Under the pieces are notes generated by a model. That model was not told where the DNA came from. It searched no databases and saw only the letters and a program-made list of their open reading frames with translations. Both the position numbers and the translations under genes were made by a program. A DNA stretch of 64,000 nt from Nocardioides sp. B-3 (GTDB lineage: Bacteria > Actinomycetota > Actinomycetes > Propionibacteriales > Nocardioidaceae), in assembly GCF_024703895.1 (NCBI RefSeq), contig NZ_CP087968.1, positions 248,001 through 312,000 on the forward strand, read 5' to 3'. This document shows, piece after piece, positions 48,730 through 59,540 of this stretch. The number at the start of each line of letters is the position of its first letter. Positions within the stretch are counted from its first letter, which is position 1.

Positions 48730-50124
48730 TCAGCCTGCCTTGCGGACCGGGTCGCGCTGGACCCTGCCGACCTGCGCCGCCAGCAGGTCCTCGTCCGGGG
48801 TGGCCATGCGTCCCTGCTCGACCACGGGTCGGCCGTTGACCAACAGCAGCTCCAGCGGCGGCGGCGTGCCGAGGACAAGGGCAGCCACCGGGTCATCGAT
48901 GCCGGCGTGGGCGAGGGTGTCGAGTCGCCAGACGGCCGGGTCCGCGAGCTTGCCGACCTCGAGCGAGCCGATCTCGTCCTCGCGGCCGAGGATCCGGGCA
49001 CCGTCGAGGGTGGCCATCTCCAGCGCATCGCGGACGCCGAGCGCGCGCGGGCCGCTGCGGGCGCGGGCGAAGAGCACTGCGTGGCGCGCCTCCTCCAGCA
49101 GCGATCCCGCCTCGTTGCTGGCGGCGCCGTCGACACCGAGCCCGACCGGCGAACCGGCTTCGCGCAGGTCTGCCGCGCGGGCGATCCCTGCGCCCGGGCG
49201 GGCGTTGGAGCTCGGGCAGTGCGCGACACCGGTCGCGGCGGTTCCGAGCCGCTTGACCTCTGCGTCGTCGAAGTGGATGCCGTGGGCGAACCACACGTCG
49301 GGGCCTGCCCACCCCAGCTGCTCGGCGTACTCCAAGGGCGTGCAGCCGACCTGCTCCTCGCACCACTCGGCCTCGTCGACGGTTTCGGCGAGATGCGTGT
49401 GGAGGCGTACGCCGCGGCGTCGGGCCAACTCGGCGGCGTCTCGCATCAGGCCCTCACTGACCGAGAACGGCGAGCACGGCGCGACCGAGATCCGCAGCAT
49501 CGAGCCGGGCGACGGGTCGTGCCAGCGCGTGATCGCTTCATCCGTGGCGGCAAGGATCTCGTCGCGATCCCGGACCACGGAATCCGGCGGGAGACCGCCG
49601 TCCTTACGGCTGAGGTCCATCGACCCGCGGGCCGGGTGGAACCGCAGCCCCACCTCCCCCGCAGCCGGGATCGACGCGAACAGCGGGTCGCCGCCCTCCC
49701 GCGGGAAGACGTAGTGGTGGTCGGCCGCCGTGGTACAACCCGTCAGCGCCAACCGGGACAGCGCGGCCTTGGCGGCCACGTGGACTGACGTCTCGTCGAT
49801 TCCGGCCCACACCGGGTAGAGCGTGGTGAGCCACTCGAAGAGCGTCGCGTCGGCGGCCAGCCCGCGCGTGACCCACTGGTAGAGGTGCTGGTGGGTGTTG
49901 ACGAGACCCGGGGTGATCACGCAGCCGCGGCCGTCGATGACCCGGGCTCCGGGGAACGCCGGCGCCCGGCCCGCTCCGACCGCAGTGATCCGGTCGCCCT
50001 CCACCACGACATACCCGTCAGCGATCTCGCGCCGCGACCCGTCCATGGTGACGATGGCAGCTCCGTCGATCACGGTGCTGGCAACTGGGCTGGCAACTGG
50101 GCTGCCGGAGGGGGTGAGCTGCAT
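48730..50124 (-). CDS. 8-oxoguanine deaminase-type amidohydrolase
   Basis: Intact, 464 residues. GLVNTHQHLYQWVTRGLAADATLFEWLTTLYP (metal motif with NTHQH), GCTTAADHHYVFP, SVAPCSPFSVSEGLM, THLAETVDEAEWCEEQVGCTPLEY, WFAHGIHFDD, VAHCPSSNARPGAGIA, LGVDGAASNEAGSLLEEAR. This matches the ATZ/TRZ-like branch that includes 8-oxoguanine and some guanine/pterin deaminases. Its product 8-oxoguanine would become urate directly. Placed between the xanthine permease and iclR copy 1. Confidence 0.85.
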   Translation of the reverse strand: MQLTPSGSPVASPVASTVIDGAAIVTMDGSRREIADGYVVVEGDRITAVGAGRAPAFPGARVIDGRGCVITPGLVNTHQHLYQWVTRGLAADATLFEWLTTLYPVWAGIDETSVHVAAKAALSRLALTGCTTAADHHYVFPREGGDPLFASIPAAGEVGLRFHPARGSMDLSRKDGGLPPDSVVRDRDEILAATDEAITRWHDPSPGSMLRISVAPCSPFSVSEGLMRDAAELARRRGVRLHTHLAETVDEAEWCEEQVGCTPLEYAEQLGWAGPDVWFAHGIHFDDAEVKRLGTAATGVAHCPSSNARPGAGIARAADLREAGSPVGLGVDGAASNEAGSLLEEARHAVLFARARSGPRALGVRDALEMATLDGARILGREDEIGSLEVGKLADPAVWRLDTLAHAGIDDPVAALVLGTPPPLELLLVNGRPVVEQGRMATPDEDLLAAQVGRVQRDPVRKAG

Positions 50125-50201
50125 TGGCCTGTCTCCCGCTGGTCGTGGGTGGGACTCCAGTGAACTCGCGCCGATCCGACGGGGTAAGTCACCGCAGCCA
50201 C

Positions 50202-50218
50202 GAACCGGCAGCCGGTTC
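50202..50218. promoter_or_regulatory. 17-base palindrome in the permease-deaminase spacer
   Basis: GAACCGGC, A, GCCGGTTC. It sits in the 142-base gap 50125-50266, which otherwise shows no coding sequence. It could be an operator for the deaminase-iclR pair or part of a terminator; it does not match the 15-base box. Confidence 0.3.
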
Positions 50219-50266
50219 CAGGGCGGGCCTTGGAGCATCCTCCAACCCACCCCGCCGGGTCGGCGC

Positions 50267-51681
50267 TCAGTTGCTGCGGCGGATGTCGTCGTCGAGGCGC
50301 TCGCCGAAGTTGTCGCGCTTGTCCTCGGACGCCGCGAAGACCGAGGCGCCGGGCTTGTTGCCGGCGGTGACCTCGTTGAAGAGGTAGTTCAGGACCACCG
50401 CGACGATGGCCGTGGCGCTGATGCCGGAGTGCATGATCACGCCGAACGACTCGGGGAACGCGTCCCAGAAAGTCGGGGCGGCGATCGGGATGATGCCGAC
50501 CGCGACGGCGACCGAGACGATCACCATGTTCAGGTTGTCCTCGTAGTCCACGCGCGACAGGGTGCGGATGCCGCTGGCGGCCACCGAGCCGAAGAGCACG
50601 ATGCCGGCGCCGCCGAGGACCGGGTAGGGGATGGCCGCGACGACGGCACCTACCACCGGGAGCAGTCCGAGCAGCAGCAGGACAGAAGCCGCCCGTCGCG
50701 ACGACGTACCTGCTCCGGATGCCGGTCAGCGCGACCAAAGCCGACGTTCTGCGCGAACGCGCTGCAGGGGAAGCTACCGAAGAGCGGCGCCACGGTCGTG
50801 GCGGCCATGTCGGCACGCAGCCCCCGGGCGACCCGCTTCGCGTCGACCTCGGTGTCGACGATCTCACCGATCGCCGGGATGTCGGCGGTGGTCTCGGTCA
50901 TGATCACCAGCATCACCACGGTCATCGACACGATCGCGCCGATCTCGAACGTCGGGGTGCCGAAGTGCAGGATCGCGGGCGCCGCGAACGGACGCGCGTC
51001 GCCGACGGCGGAGAAGTCCGCCCTGCCGGCCAGCGCCGCGATCATGGTGCCGACGACGAGACCCAGCAGGATCGAGAGCCGCGACACTGCGCCTGGGAAC
51101 AGGCGACTGATCACCGGGATGATCAGCAGCGTCAGGCCGGCGAAGCCGATGTTCGCCATCGAGCCGAAGTCCGACGCCGACTCGTCGTTGCCCATCGCCC
51201 AGCGGAACGAGACCGGCATCAGGGAGAGCCCGATGACGGTGATCAGGCTGCCGGTCACGACGGCCGGGAACAGTCGCACCAGCTGCGCGAAGAACGACGA
51301 CAGGACCGGGCCGATCAGGCCTGCGACGATGATCGCGCCGAAGACCGGCCGCAGCCCGTCCTCGCTGGCGATCGCCACCATGGTGGAGACGCTGGCGAAG
51401 GAGATGCCCTGCACGATCGGGAGCCTGCTGCCGAACGGACCGAGGCCGAGCGTCTGCAGCAGCGTGGCAAAGCCGGAGACGAACAGCCCTGCAGTGACCA
51501 GCAGCGCCATGTCGGAGGCGGACAGCCCGGCGGCACCGCCGACGATCAGGGGCGGCGCGATCACGCCGCCGTACATCGTGAGGATGTGCTGGGTGCCGTA
51601 GGCCAGCAGCTGCCCGGGTGGGTGGCGCTGGTCCTCGGGACGTGTGGAGACGGGCACGGTCGTGCGACGACGGATGATCAT
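50267..51681 (-). CDS. NCS2-family purine permease, copy 2
   Basis: About 470 residues. LLAYGTQHILTMYGGVIAPPLIVGGAAGL, LPIVQGISFASVSTMVAIA, FPAVVTGSLITVIGLSLMPV, and signature MTETTADIPAIGEIVDTEVD with FGSFPCSAFAQNVGLVALT. The Gln/Glu pattern is of the xanthine/urate subgroup. Breaks near 50735 and 50685. It starts eight bases after the uricase stop, so urate or xanthine uptake is likely. It is well diverged from the copy at 38551. Confidence 0.88.
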
Positions 51682-51689
51682 CGCAAGCC

Positions 51690-52610
51690 TCAGCAGAAGC
51701 CGGGCAGGCCGAGCCGGGCGTTGCCGGCCTCGGTCGCCTCGTCGCGGATCACGGAGGCCTCGATCAGGCCGTAGGGACGATCGGCGGCGATGAACACCTC
51801 GCCCGGGTTCTCCAGCCCGAAGGGCGCGAGATCGACGAGGAAGTGGTGCTTGTTGGGCGCGGAGAACTTGATCTCGGCAACCTCCGGGTGCTGCTCGAGC
51901 ACCGACTCCCCCATCCCGTGCAGGGTCTGCTGCAGGGCGAGGCTGTGGATCTCGGCGAAGCGCTGGAGCAGGAGTGCAAGGACGGATTCGTAGGACTTGT
52001 CCCAGTCGACCTCACCGCGGGCGATGAACGCGGCGTCGTAGCGCCAGCGCGCGACCAGCGACGTCGCGAGGATCCGGTCGTGGGTCTCGGGAAGCGTCGT
52101 GTACTCGTCCTTGAGGTAGCCGAAGAACTCCGAGCCGGTGGACTTGAGCACGGTGAGGTCCTTGATCCCGGAGATCACGTGCGCGACCCGGTCGTCGCCG
52201 CGGCCGTCGACGTTGACCGCGGTGGTGCGGGTGCCGCCGCCGGTGCGCACGAATGCGTGGTCGTGGCCGGAGCCGTCGACCGGAATGCGGTCCCGGGCGT
52301 ACTCCTCGACCTCGACCTTGGCGCCGTCGGCGGCGGGGGTCGCGTCGATGAAGCGGTCGGCGAGGGCGAGCGCGAAGTCCTCGATCGCGTCGACCCCCTT
52401 CTCCTTGGCGAAGGCGAAGGCGGTGTTCTTCTGGGTGTCTGTGGGCAGCACGTCGCCCCGGTCGCCGCTGATGTGCGCGTCCTCGAACCGGCCGCGCAGG
52501 GCGGACGAGACGTTCAGGTCGCGGATCTGGTGGCGCGGGGTGTCGCGGTAGATGCGAACGACGCGGCTCTCGGCCTTGCCGTACTGGTTGGGGCCCGGGC
52601 GGATGGCCAT
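51690..52610 (-). CDS. uao: Urate oxidase (uricase)
   Basis: Intact, 306 residues. Oxidises urate to 5-hydroxyisourate with O2, without cofactor. QYGKAESRVVRIYRD, DTQKNTAFAFAKEKG (Lys-Thr catalytic pair), HDHAFVRTGGGTRTTAV, GIKDLTVLKSTGSEFFGYLKDEYTTL (Phe, Arg region), and FSAPNKHHFLVDLAPFGLENPGEVF (catalytic Asn/His) are conserved. ATG at 52610 has GAGGGAG upstream; an in-frame TTG gives three more residues. Third gene of uraD-uraH-uao. Confidence 0.95.
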   Translation of the reverse strand: MAIRPGPNQYGKAESRVVRIYRDTPRHQIRDLNVSSALRGRFEDAHISGDRGDVLPTDTQKNTAFAFAKEKGVDAIEDFALALADRFIDATPAADGAKVEVEEYARDRIPVDGSGHDHAFVRTGGGTRTTAVNVDGRGDDRVAHVISGIKDLTVLKSTGSEFFGYLKDEYTTLPETHDRILATSLVARWRYDAAFIARGEVDWDKSYESVLALLLQRFAEIHSLALQQTLHGMGESVLEQHPEVAEIKFSAPNKHHFLVDLAPFGLENPGEVFIAADRPYGLIEASVIRDEATEAGNARLGLPGFC

Positions 52611-52615
52611 GGGGA

Positions 52616-52951
52616 TCAACTCCCTCGGTAGGTGGAATAGGCGAACGGGCTGAGCAGAAGTGGAACGTGGTGGTGCAGGGTCGCGTCGGTCAGCGCGAAG
52701 GTGAGGCCGACCTCAGGGAAGAAGCAGGCCTGACCGGTCGCGGAGGCGTACGCCGCAACGTCGAAGACCAGCCGGTAGGTGCCCGGTTCGACCCGGTCGG
52801 GTCCGAGATCGCGGACGCGTCCGTCCTCGTCGGTCGCGGCCTCGGCGAGGACGACGACCCGGTCGCCGTCGAGATGCTCGAGTCGGAGACGTACGCCGCC
52901 GGCCGGGCGCCCGTGGGCGGTGTCGAGGACGTGGGTGGTGACGGCGCTCAT
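52616..52951 (-). CDS. uraH: 5-hydroxyisourate hydrolase (transthyretin-like)
   Basis: Intact, 111 residues. HVLDTAHGRPAGGVRLRLEHL at the N-terminus (catalytic His), Arg in the centre, and the diagnostic C-terminal YRGS. It opens 5-hydroxyisourate to OHCU. ATG overlaps the uraD stop (ATGA), and uricase follows after five bases, so the three urate genes are coupled. Confidence 0.95.
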   Translation of the reverse strand: MSAVTTHVLDTAHGRPAGGVRLRLEHLDGDRVVVLAEAATDEDGRVRDLGPDRVEPGTYRLVFDVAAYASATGQACFFPEVGLTFALTDATLHHHVPLLLSPFAYSTYRGS

Positions 52952-53442
52952 GAGTCGAGCACCTTGCGGAGACGGAGCAGCGCGATCTTGCGCAGCTCCT
53001 CGGTGACCACGGCCTGTTCGATCGCGTCGTCGTGCCCGAGCCGGGCCCGCAGGGAGGCCGGGATCTCGGCGCCGGACAGGCCGGTGGCACAGATCAGGAA
53101 GACCCGACCGAAGCGGTCCTCGTAGGCCCGGTTGCCCTCCGCCAGCGCCTGCTCCGTGTCGGTGTCACGGGAGACGTCGGCCTGCTCGGCCCGGGACCGG
53201 GAGGCCTCGGTGCCGGCGCCCTCGGCCCGCTCGCCGATCCGCGGGTGGGCGGCGAGTGCGCGGTCGACGTCGGCGGCATTGAACGCCGTGGGCTGCCCGG
53301 TCCGCAGTCGCCTCGAGGTCATCGAGGTCGGCGTACGGCCGGCCGGCCAGAACCGCGTCGGTCCGGGCAGGGACGTCGGCGCACGCGAGCAGCCGTGGGC
53401 GCAGGGCGTCCGCCCACAGGGTGTTGAGCTCGTCCAGCGTCA
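52948..53442 (-). CDS. uraD: OHCU decarboxylase
   Basis: About 165 residues. TLDELNTLWADALRPRLLACADVPARTDAVLAGRPYADL, ALAAHPRIGERA (catalytic HP and GE), GNRAYEDRFGRVFLICATGLSGAEI, EELRKIALLRL. It makes (S)-allantoin from OHCU. One break near 53302. I choose the GTG at 53442 with GGTGG upstream; an ATG at 53497 would extend through the operator box, so it is less likely. First gene of the urate operon. Compare the altered homologue at 39952. Confidence 0.9.
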
Positions 53443-53453
53443 CGGTCCACCAA

Positions 53454-53468
53454 CTTTCGTGATACGGA
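53454..53468. promoter_or_regulatory. IclR-type box before the urate operon
   Basis: TTTCGTGATACGGAA, arms TTTCGT/ACGGAA around GAT. It lies 12 bases upstream of the uraD GTG. A reversed arm TTTTCCGT follows at 53473-53480, making a compound palindrome. In the spacer 53443-53550 nothing else is seen. Confidence 0.6.
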
Positions 53469-53550
53469 ATGTGTTTTCCGTCACGCAAGCGTGGCATGGC
53501 CCTTCGAGAACGTCAACAGTTTGTTGAAGACTTTGTTGAAGACTCCGGTT

Positions 53551-53913
53551 CAGCGCGTCCGGTTCAGGTAGTTGTAGACGGTGAAGCGGCTGACCCCGAT
53601 CGCCTCGGCGATGGTCTCGGCCGAGCGGCGGTAGGTGAATGCCCCCGCTCCTCCAACATCCGGACTGCGCGCTGCTTGTCGGCGCGCGCCGGTCTGCCAG
53701 CGGTGCACCCATCTCCTCCGCGACCTCGTCGATCAGGGCGGTCAGCGTCCCCGTCGCCTCCCCGGCGGACGCGAGCCGCACGCCAGCCAGCGTCTCGCCC
53801 TCCCACACAAGAGGCACGTCGTCCGGCCGGAGCCGCGCGGGCTCGACCAGCTCTGCGTCGATTCTGGCCAACAACGCAGTGACCGCCTCGAGCAAGGGGT
53901 GCCGCTCAATCAT
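53551..53913 (-). CDS. YheO-like helix-turn-helix regulator
   Basis: About 120 residues. The N-terminal half (IERHPLLEAVTALLARIDAELVEPARLRPDDVPLVWEGE) is unassigned; the middle segment LIDEVAEEMGA then leads to the C-terminal helix-turn-helix ADKQRAVRMLEERGAFTYRRSAETIAEAIGVSRFTVYNYLNRTR, as in YheO/DksA-like PAS-HTH proteins, but the PAS part is short. Breaks near 53720 and 53645. Its start overlaps the thiamine-binding gene by eight bases. Being next to the urate operon it may regulate it, but that is inferred. Confidence 0.65.
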
Positions 53914-54149
53914 CAGCGGGCTCGACCTGCAGGCTGAACCGGGTGGCGCCATGTTCCAGAGCAGCCCGGAGGACGTCGGCCGGGGGCGGGCACGAGGTCT
54001 TCGGCGTCCCCTCGGACAGTGGTGCCGAGGGGGCCGAACTCGCAGTCGAGTCCGGCCTCCTCGGCAGCCCGAAGAGCGGCCGCCGCGTGTGCAGGTGGCT
54101 CGCCCTCCCCGTGGAAGGGCTCGGTGGTGAACTCGGCGACCGGGCGCAT
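53906..54149 (-). CDS. MTH1187/YkoF-type thiamine-binding protein
   Basis: About 80 residues. EFTTEPFHGEGEPPAHAAAALRAAEEAGLDCEFGPLGTTVRGD and DVLRAALEHGATRFSLQVEPADD match the small MTH1187 family (former DUF77) whose members bind thiamine or similar molecules. One break near 53980. It sits in a stray position between the NCS1 permease and the HTH gene; thiamine diphosphate is the cofactor of Gcl and AceE in this cluster, which may explain the company, though this is conjecture. Confidence 0.65.
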
Positions 54150-54167
54150 GGAAGCAGGCTACCCAGA

Positions 54168-54200
54168 AGGACCCGTGGCCCGATCCGGGCCACGGGTCCT
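54168..54200 (-). terminator. Strong hairpin terminator after the second NCS1 permease
   Basis: AGGACCCGTGGCCCG pairs perfectly (15 bp) with CGGGCCACGGGTCCT across an ATC loop, 14 bases past the permease stop. No T-tract. Confidence 0.75.
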
Positions 54201-54213
54201 CACAGGCAAGGGA

Positions 54214-55691
54214 TCAGACTTCGACCAGCGTCTTGGGCGTGACAGGGACCCGGCCGCGAGTGACGATCCTGTAGGCAACCGCACCCGGGGCGCACCCGAT
54301 GAACCAGCCGAACGGAGCCACCGGCGAGAACACCGGAACGAGCGCGAACATCAGCGCAATGACCGCCGAGGGCACGAACGCGATGATCGCCTGCGGGTTC
54401 ACGCCGTCCTTGTAGTAGTACGCCGACCGCGGCGTCGGGTCGTACATGTCCGGGATACTGAACCGGCCCTTGCGGAACAGGAAGTAGTCGACCGCCATGA
54501 TCCCGAAGAAGGGCCCGAGCAGCGCACCCAAGCCGCCGAGGAAGTAGGCGATGATCTCCGGGCTGCTGTAGAGGTTCCACGGCATGGAGACCAGAGCCGG
54601 GCACGACGTGATGATCCCGCCCGTCTTGAAGCTGATTCGCTTCGGGTTCACGTTGGAGATGTCGTACGCAGCGGACACGAAGTTGGCCACGATATTCACG
54701 CCGATGGTGGCCAGCACGAAGACAAAGGTGCCAACCAGGACCACGAAGTCGTTCTCGAACTTCTCCAGCAGGACGGCCGGGTCGAGCACGGCCTCGCCGT
54801 ACACCTTCACCGACGCGGCGGAGATGATCACCGAGGTCAGCGCGAACGCCGTCCAGTTGAACGGCAGTCCCCACGCGTTCCCCTTGACCACGGACTCACG
54901 GGACGGGGAGTAGCGGGCAAAGTCGGAAAAGTTCAGCATCAGGGTGGCGAGCACGCCCACCGTCAGGCCAACGGCCGCGAAGGTCTTGTACCAGCTCTCA
55001 CCGGTGCTGAGCGGGTCACCACCACCACCCTGCGTCCACGAGATGTCCCAGCCTGCCTGCGCGTACATCCAGATCGCGAGCACGATCATGACCGCCCAGA
55101 TTCCGGGCCCTGCCCAGCCCCGGAAGTGGCGGACCGCCTCCATGCCCTTGGCCACCACGGCCATCTGAACCGCCCAGAGCAGCAGGAACGCCAGCCAGCC
55201 GAGGAGGTCCATGCCTAGGAACGACTGTTCCACGAGCGACTCGGTGCCCGGGATGAATCGCAGCAGGAGCACTTTGAGCGCGATCGAGGCGAGGAAGGTC
55301 TGGATGCCGTACCGGGCGATCGCGACCGTGCCCCGGACCAGCGCCGGGAAGTTGGCGCCCCAGATGCCCCGGGCGAGGCGACTGACAACGGGGTAGGGCG
55401 TACCCGTGTCGTGCCCCATGAAGCCAGACATGCAGCAGCCGCCGAAGATGATCAGGGCGCCGCCGAGGATCCCGAGAGTTACCCGGATCGGGCTGAGCCC
55501 GAGGAGGAAGAGACCGGCCGCGAAGCTGTAGTTGCCGGCGTTGTGCGCGTCGTTCATCCACAGCGAGAAGAGGCTGAACGTGTTCCACTGCCGCTCGTGC
55601 GGCTCGGCCGGCTTGAGGTCCTCGTTGTAGAGGCGACCGTTGGGATCCCGGGCGATCAGCGGCCCCGGTCGATGGGGAGATGCTGGGTCAT
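54214..55691 (-). CDS. NCS1-family purine/allantoin permease, copy 2
   Basis: About 490 residues. GRLYNEDLKPAEPHERQWNTF, NAGNYSFAAGLFLLGLSP, MGHDTGTPYPVVSRLARGIWGANFPALVRG, MLNFSDFARYSPSRESVVKGN, GVNIVANFVSAAYDISNVNPKRISFKTGG, and YFLGGLGALLGPFFGIMAVDYFLFRKG. One break near 55655, just after MTQHLPID. It follows the racemase-like gene by 44 bases on the same strand. NCS1 members carry allantoin, hydantoin or purines; the racemase neighbour fits a hydantoin or ureide. Confidence 0.87.
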
Positions 55692-55735
55692 TGTTGACTC
55701 CGGGTGTTGGGCGGGATGATGAAGGACCGGTGGGC

Positions 55736-56471
55736 TCAGGCCCCGGGTGAGGGTGTGAGTGGCCAGCCGGTGACCCGCTTGGTGCGCGGCGCGGCGTAGG
55801 TCCGGATCTTGCTGGTGGACAACCGCAGCCCGATCAGGGCCTCGGCGAGCTTGGTGGCGGCGGTGACCCCGTCGACGACGGGCACGCCGGTCGCGGCGCC
55901 GACGGCCTCAGGCCGAGCCGGCCATGCCGCCGCAGCCGAGGCAGAGGACCTCGGCCTTGTCCTCATGGACCGCGCGCTGGGCCTCTGCGACGATCGCCTT
56001 GACGGCCACGCCGGGGTTGTCCTCGAGCTCGAGGACCGACAGCCCGCTGGAGCGGACGGAGGCGCAACGAGCATCGAGGCCGGCCAGCTTGAGCCGGTCC
56101 TCGATCAGCGGCACCGTGCGGTCAAGTGTGGTGACGACGGAGAACTTGTGGCCGATCAGGGAGGCGACGTGGCCCGCTGCTTCGGTGATGTCGACAACCG
56201 GGACGTCGAGGAGCTCCCGGAGCCCCTCGCGGCCGTGCTCGCCGAAGCCGGCCTGCACCACGGCGTCGTATTCACCCTCGTAGCGGGCGACGGCATCCAT
56301 CACGCCAACCGCAGCGAGATAGCTGTCGAAGTTGCCCTCGCAGGACTCTGGCCCGAACGACGGCGTGAGGCCGAGGATCTCGGTTCCGGGAGAGGCCACC
56401 GACCGGGCCGACGCGACGATCGCGTCGGTCATCGAGGCGGTCGTGTTGACGTTGACGACGAGAATCTTCAT
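55736..56471 (-). CDS. Asp/Glu/hydantoin racemase-superfamily protein lacking one catalytic Cys
   Basis: About 245 residues. KILVVNVNTTASMTDAI is the start of the allantoin/hydantoin racemase branch; VVTTLDRTVPLIEDRL, ASVRSSGLSVLELEDNP and LCLGCGGMA (second catalytic Cys) follow. The first catalytic Cys (ACFGDPG in racemases) is Gly here: QAGFGEHGREGL. Arylmalonate decarboxylase also has Gly at this place with one Cys, so a non-racemase reaction is possible. One break near 55912. Box TTCCGCATCATGGAA lies 26 bases upstream. Confidence 0.8.
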
Positions 56472-56497
56472 CGTTCGATTCCACACTTTCCGCTAGT

Positions 56498-56532
56498 TTC
56501 CGCATCATGGAATATTCTTTCCACGTGTTGAA
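56498..56532. promoter_or_regulatory. IclR-type box before the racemase-like gene, with weak partner
   Basis: TTCCGCATCATGGAA at 56498-56512 is a good copy. TTTCCACGTGTTGAA at 56518-56532 is weak but 20 bases away, as in the paired sites at 36784 and 61014. The rest of the 188-base spacer 56472-56659 holds a terminator hairpin and no gene. Confidence 0.55.
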
Positions 56533-56608
56533 TAGTGTGCGCTTGCTCACACGCGGCTGTCAAGGGTTCGAGGGACATCTGGCCGAATCCGAGGCACCAA
56601 ATGCAGAG

Positions 56609-56646
56609 CGCCCGCCCAACCGGACGGAGGTCCGGGAGGGCGGGCG
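56609..56646 (-). terminator. Hairpin terminator after the aldolase gene
   Basis: CGCCCGCCC pairs with GGGCGGGCG and, inside, CCGGAC pairs with GTCCGG around a GGAG loop. Located 14 bases beyond the stop of the aldolase gene. Confidence 0.65.
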
Positions 56647-56659
56647 TTCAGTGGGGTCG

Positions 56660-57922
56660 TCAGGCCGGCGTCGGTCGCTTCGCCAAGCGGGCGAGATCCG
56701 CAACCTCCACCTTGATCAGCTCGTCGATCTCGGCCGGCGTCACGGCACCGCACTCAAGACCGCGGAGCACGAACCCGGCGAGCGCGGCAGCGGTCGCCGG
56801 CTCGTCGAGATAGCCAGAGTCGCCGCCGTGCACGTAGGCGCGGAGGCGGGCCGCGGCCGTGGGCAGGCCCTCTCGGTAGAAGGCGTACGTCGCCACGAAC
56901 CGGCTCGGCAGCTGGGCCGGGTGCAGGTCCCAGCCCCAGTAGATGCCGCGCGACAGCGAGCGTCGTACCAACCGGACGTGCAGGCGCCGGGCCGAGCGGA
57001 ACCGCGTCGCGGTCGCCCACGGGCAGGATGTTGGTCGAGCCGTCCGAGATGAACACGCCGGTGCCGGCGGCAGCGACCTGCATGACGTCCTTGGCATGGT
57101 CGGCGGCGGGGTGCTCCATGCTCTGGTAGGCCGCAGCGACGCCCAGCGAGGCGGAGTAGTCGTAGGTCCCGTAGTGCAGGCCCGTCACCCGTCGCCCGCC
57201 TGCGTGGATCATCTTCGCCACGAGGGCAGAGCCATCGGGACCGAGGATGGACTGCGGCGTCTCGATCTGGATCTCGAAGAGCAGGGTCCCTGTGGCGATC
57301 CCGTGGGCGCGCTCGATCGTCTCGAGCGCAGTCACCATCGCCTCGACCTGGTCCACCGACGTCACCTTGGGCAGGGTGATGACGAACCCGTCGGTGACGG
57401 CGTCGGCGTCGGCGAGCTCGCCGACGAACAGGCCGAGCGTGCGCAGACCGCGTCGACGCGTCGGCGCCTCGAACGACTTGATCCTGATCCCGTGGTACGG
57501 CGACGCGTTGCCCGCCTTCACGCTGCTGGCCGGGGCACGGGCCGCGGCGATCACGGCGGCGTCCTCCCGGTCGTCGGGCCGGTTGCCGTAGCCGTCTTCG
57601 AAGTCGATGCGCAGGTCCTCGATCGGCTCCCGCTCGAGCTTGGCGCGGACCCGGTCGTAGACCTCGACGGCCGAGCTCGGGCGCAGCTCGAGCGCCTCGG
57701 CCAGCTCCATCACGGACCGACCGTGCTGGGACAGGACGTCGCGAGCCCCGGCACCCCACGTGGCGATCGTGTCGGCGTCGTACTTGTCGCCGGGGACGTA
57801 GACGGTGTGCACCGGTTGACGGGTCCCACGATCACCCGGATAGTTGTCGACCAGCTCGGCGTCGGCCGCGGCCAGTCGCTGGTCGAGCTCGTCGGCCAGC
57901 GCGCTCAGGGCGTCGTGCGCGC

Positions 57923-57926
<4 letters not shown>
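56660..57926 (-). CDS. HpcH/HpaI-type aldolase (DUF6986-like)
   Basis: About 420 residues. [35 protein letters not shown] (metal Glu/Asp), [46 protein letters not shown] (catalytic Glu), and [27 protein letters not shown] match the citrate-lyase beta/malyl-CoA-lyase superfamily in a branch often encoded near malate synthase. Break near 56995 (one or two bases). ATG overlaps the aceB stop (ATGA). Its carbon-carbon lyase substrate is unknown; a glyoxylate or malate adduct is plausible. Confidence 0.75.
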
Positions 57927-59536
<1,610 letters not shown>

Positions 59537-59540
<4 letters not shown>

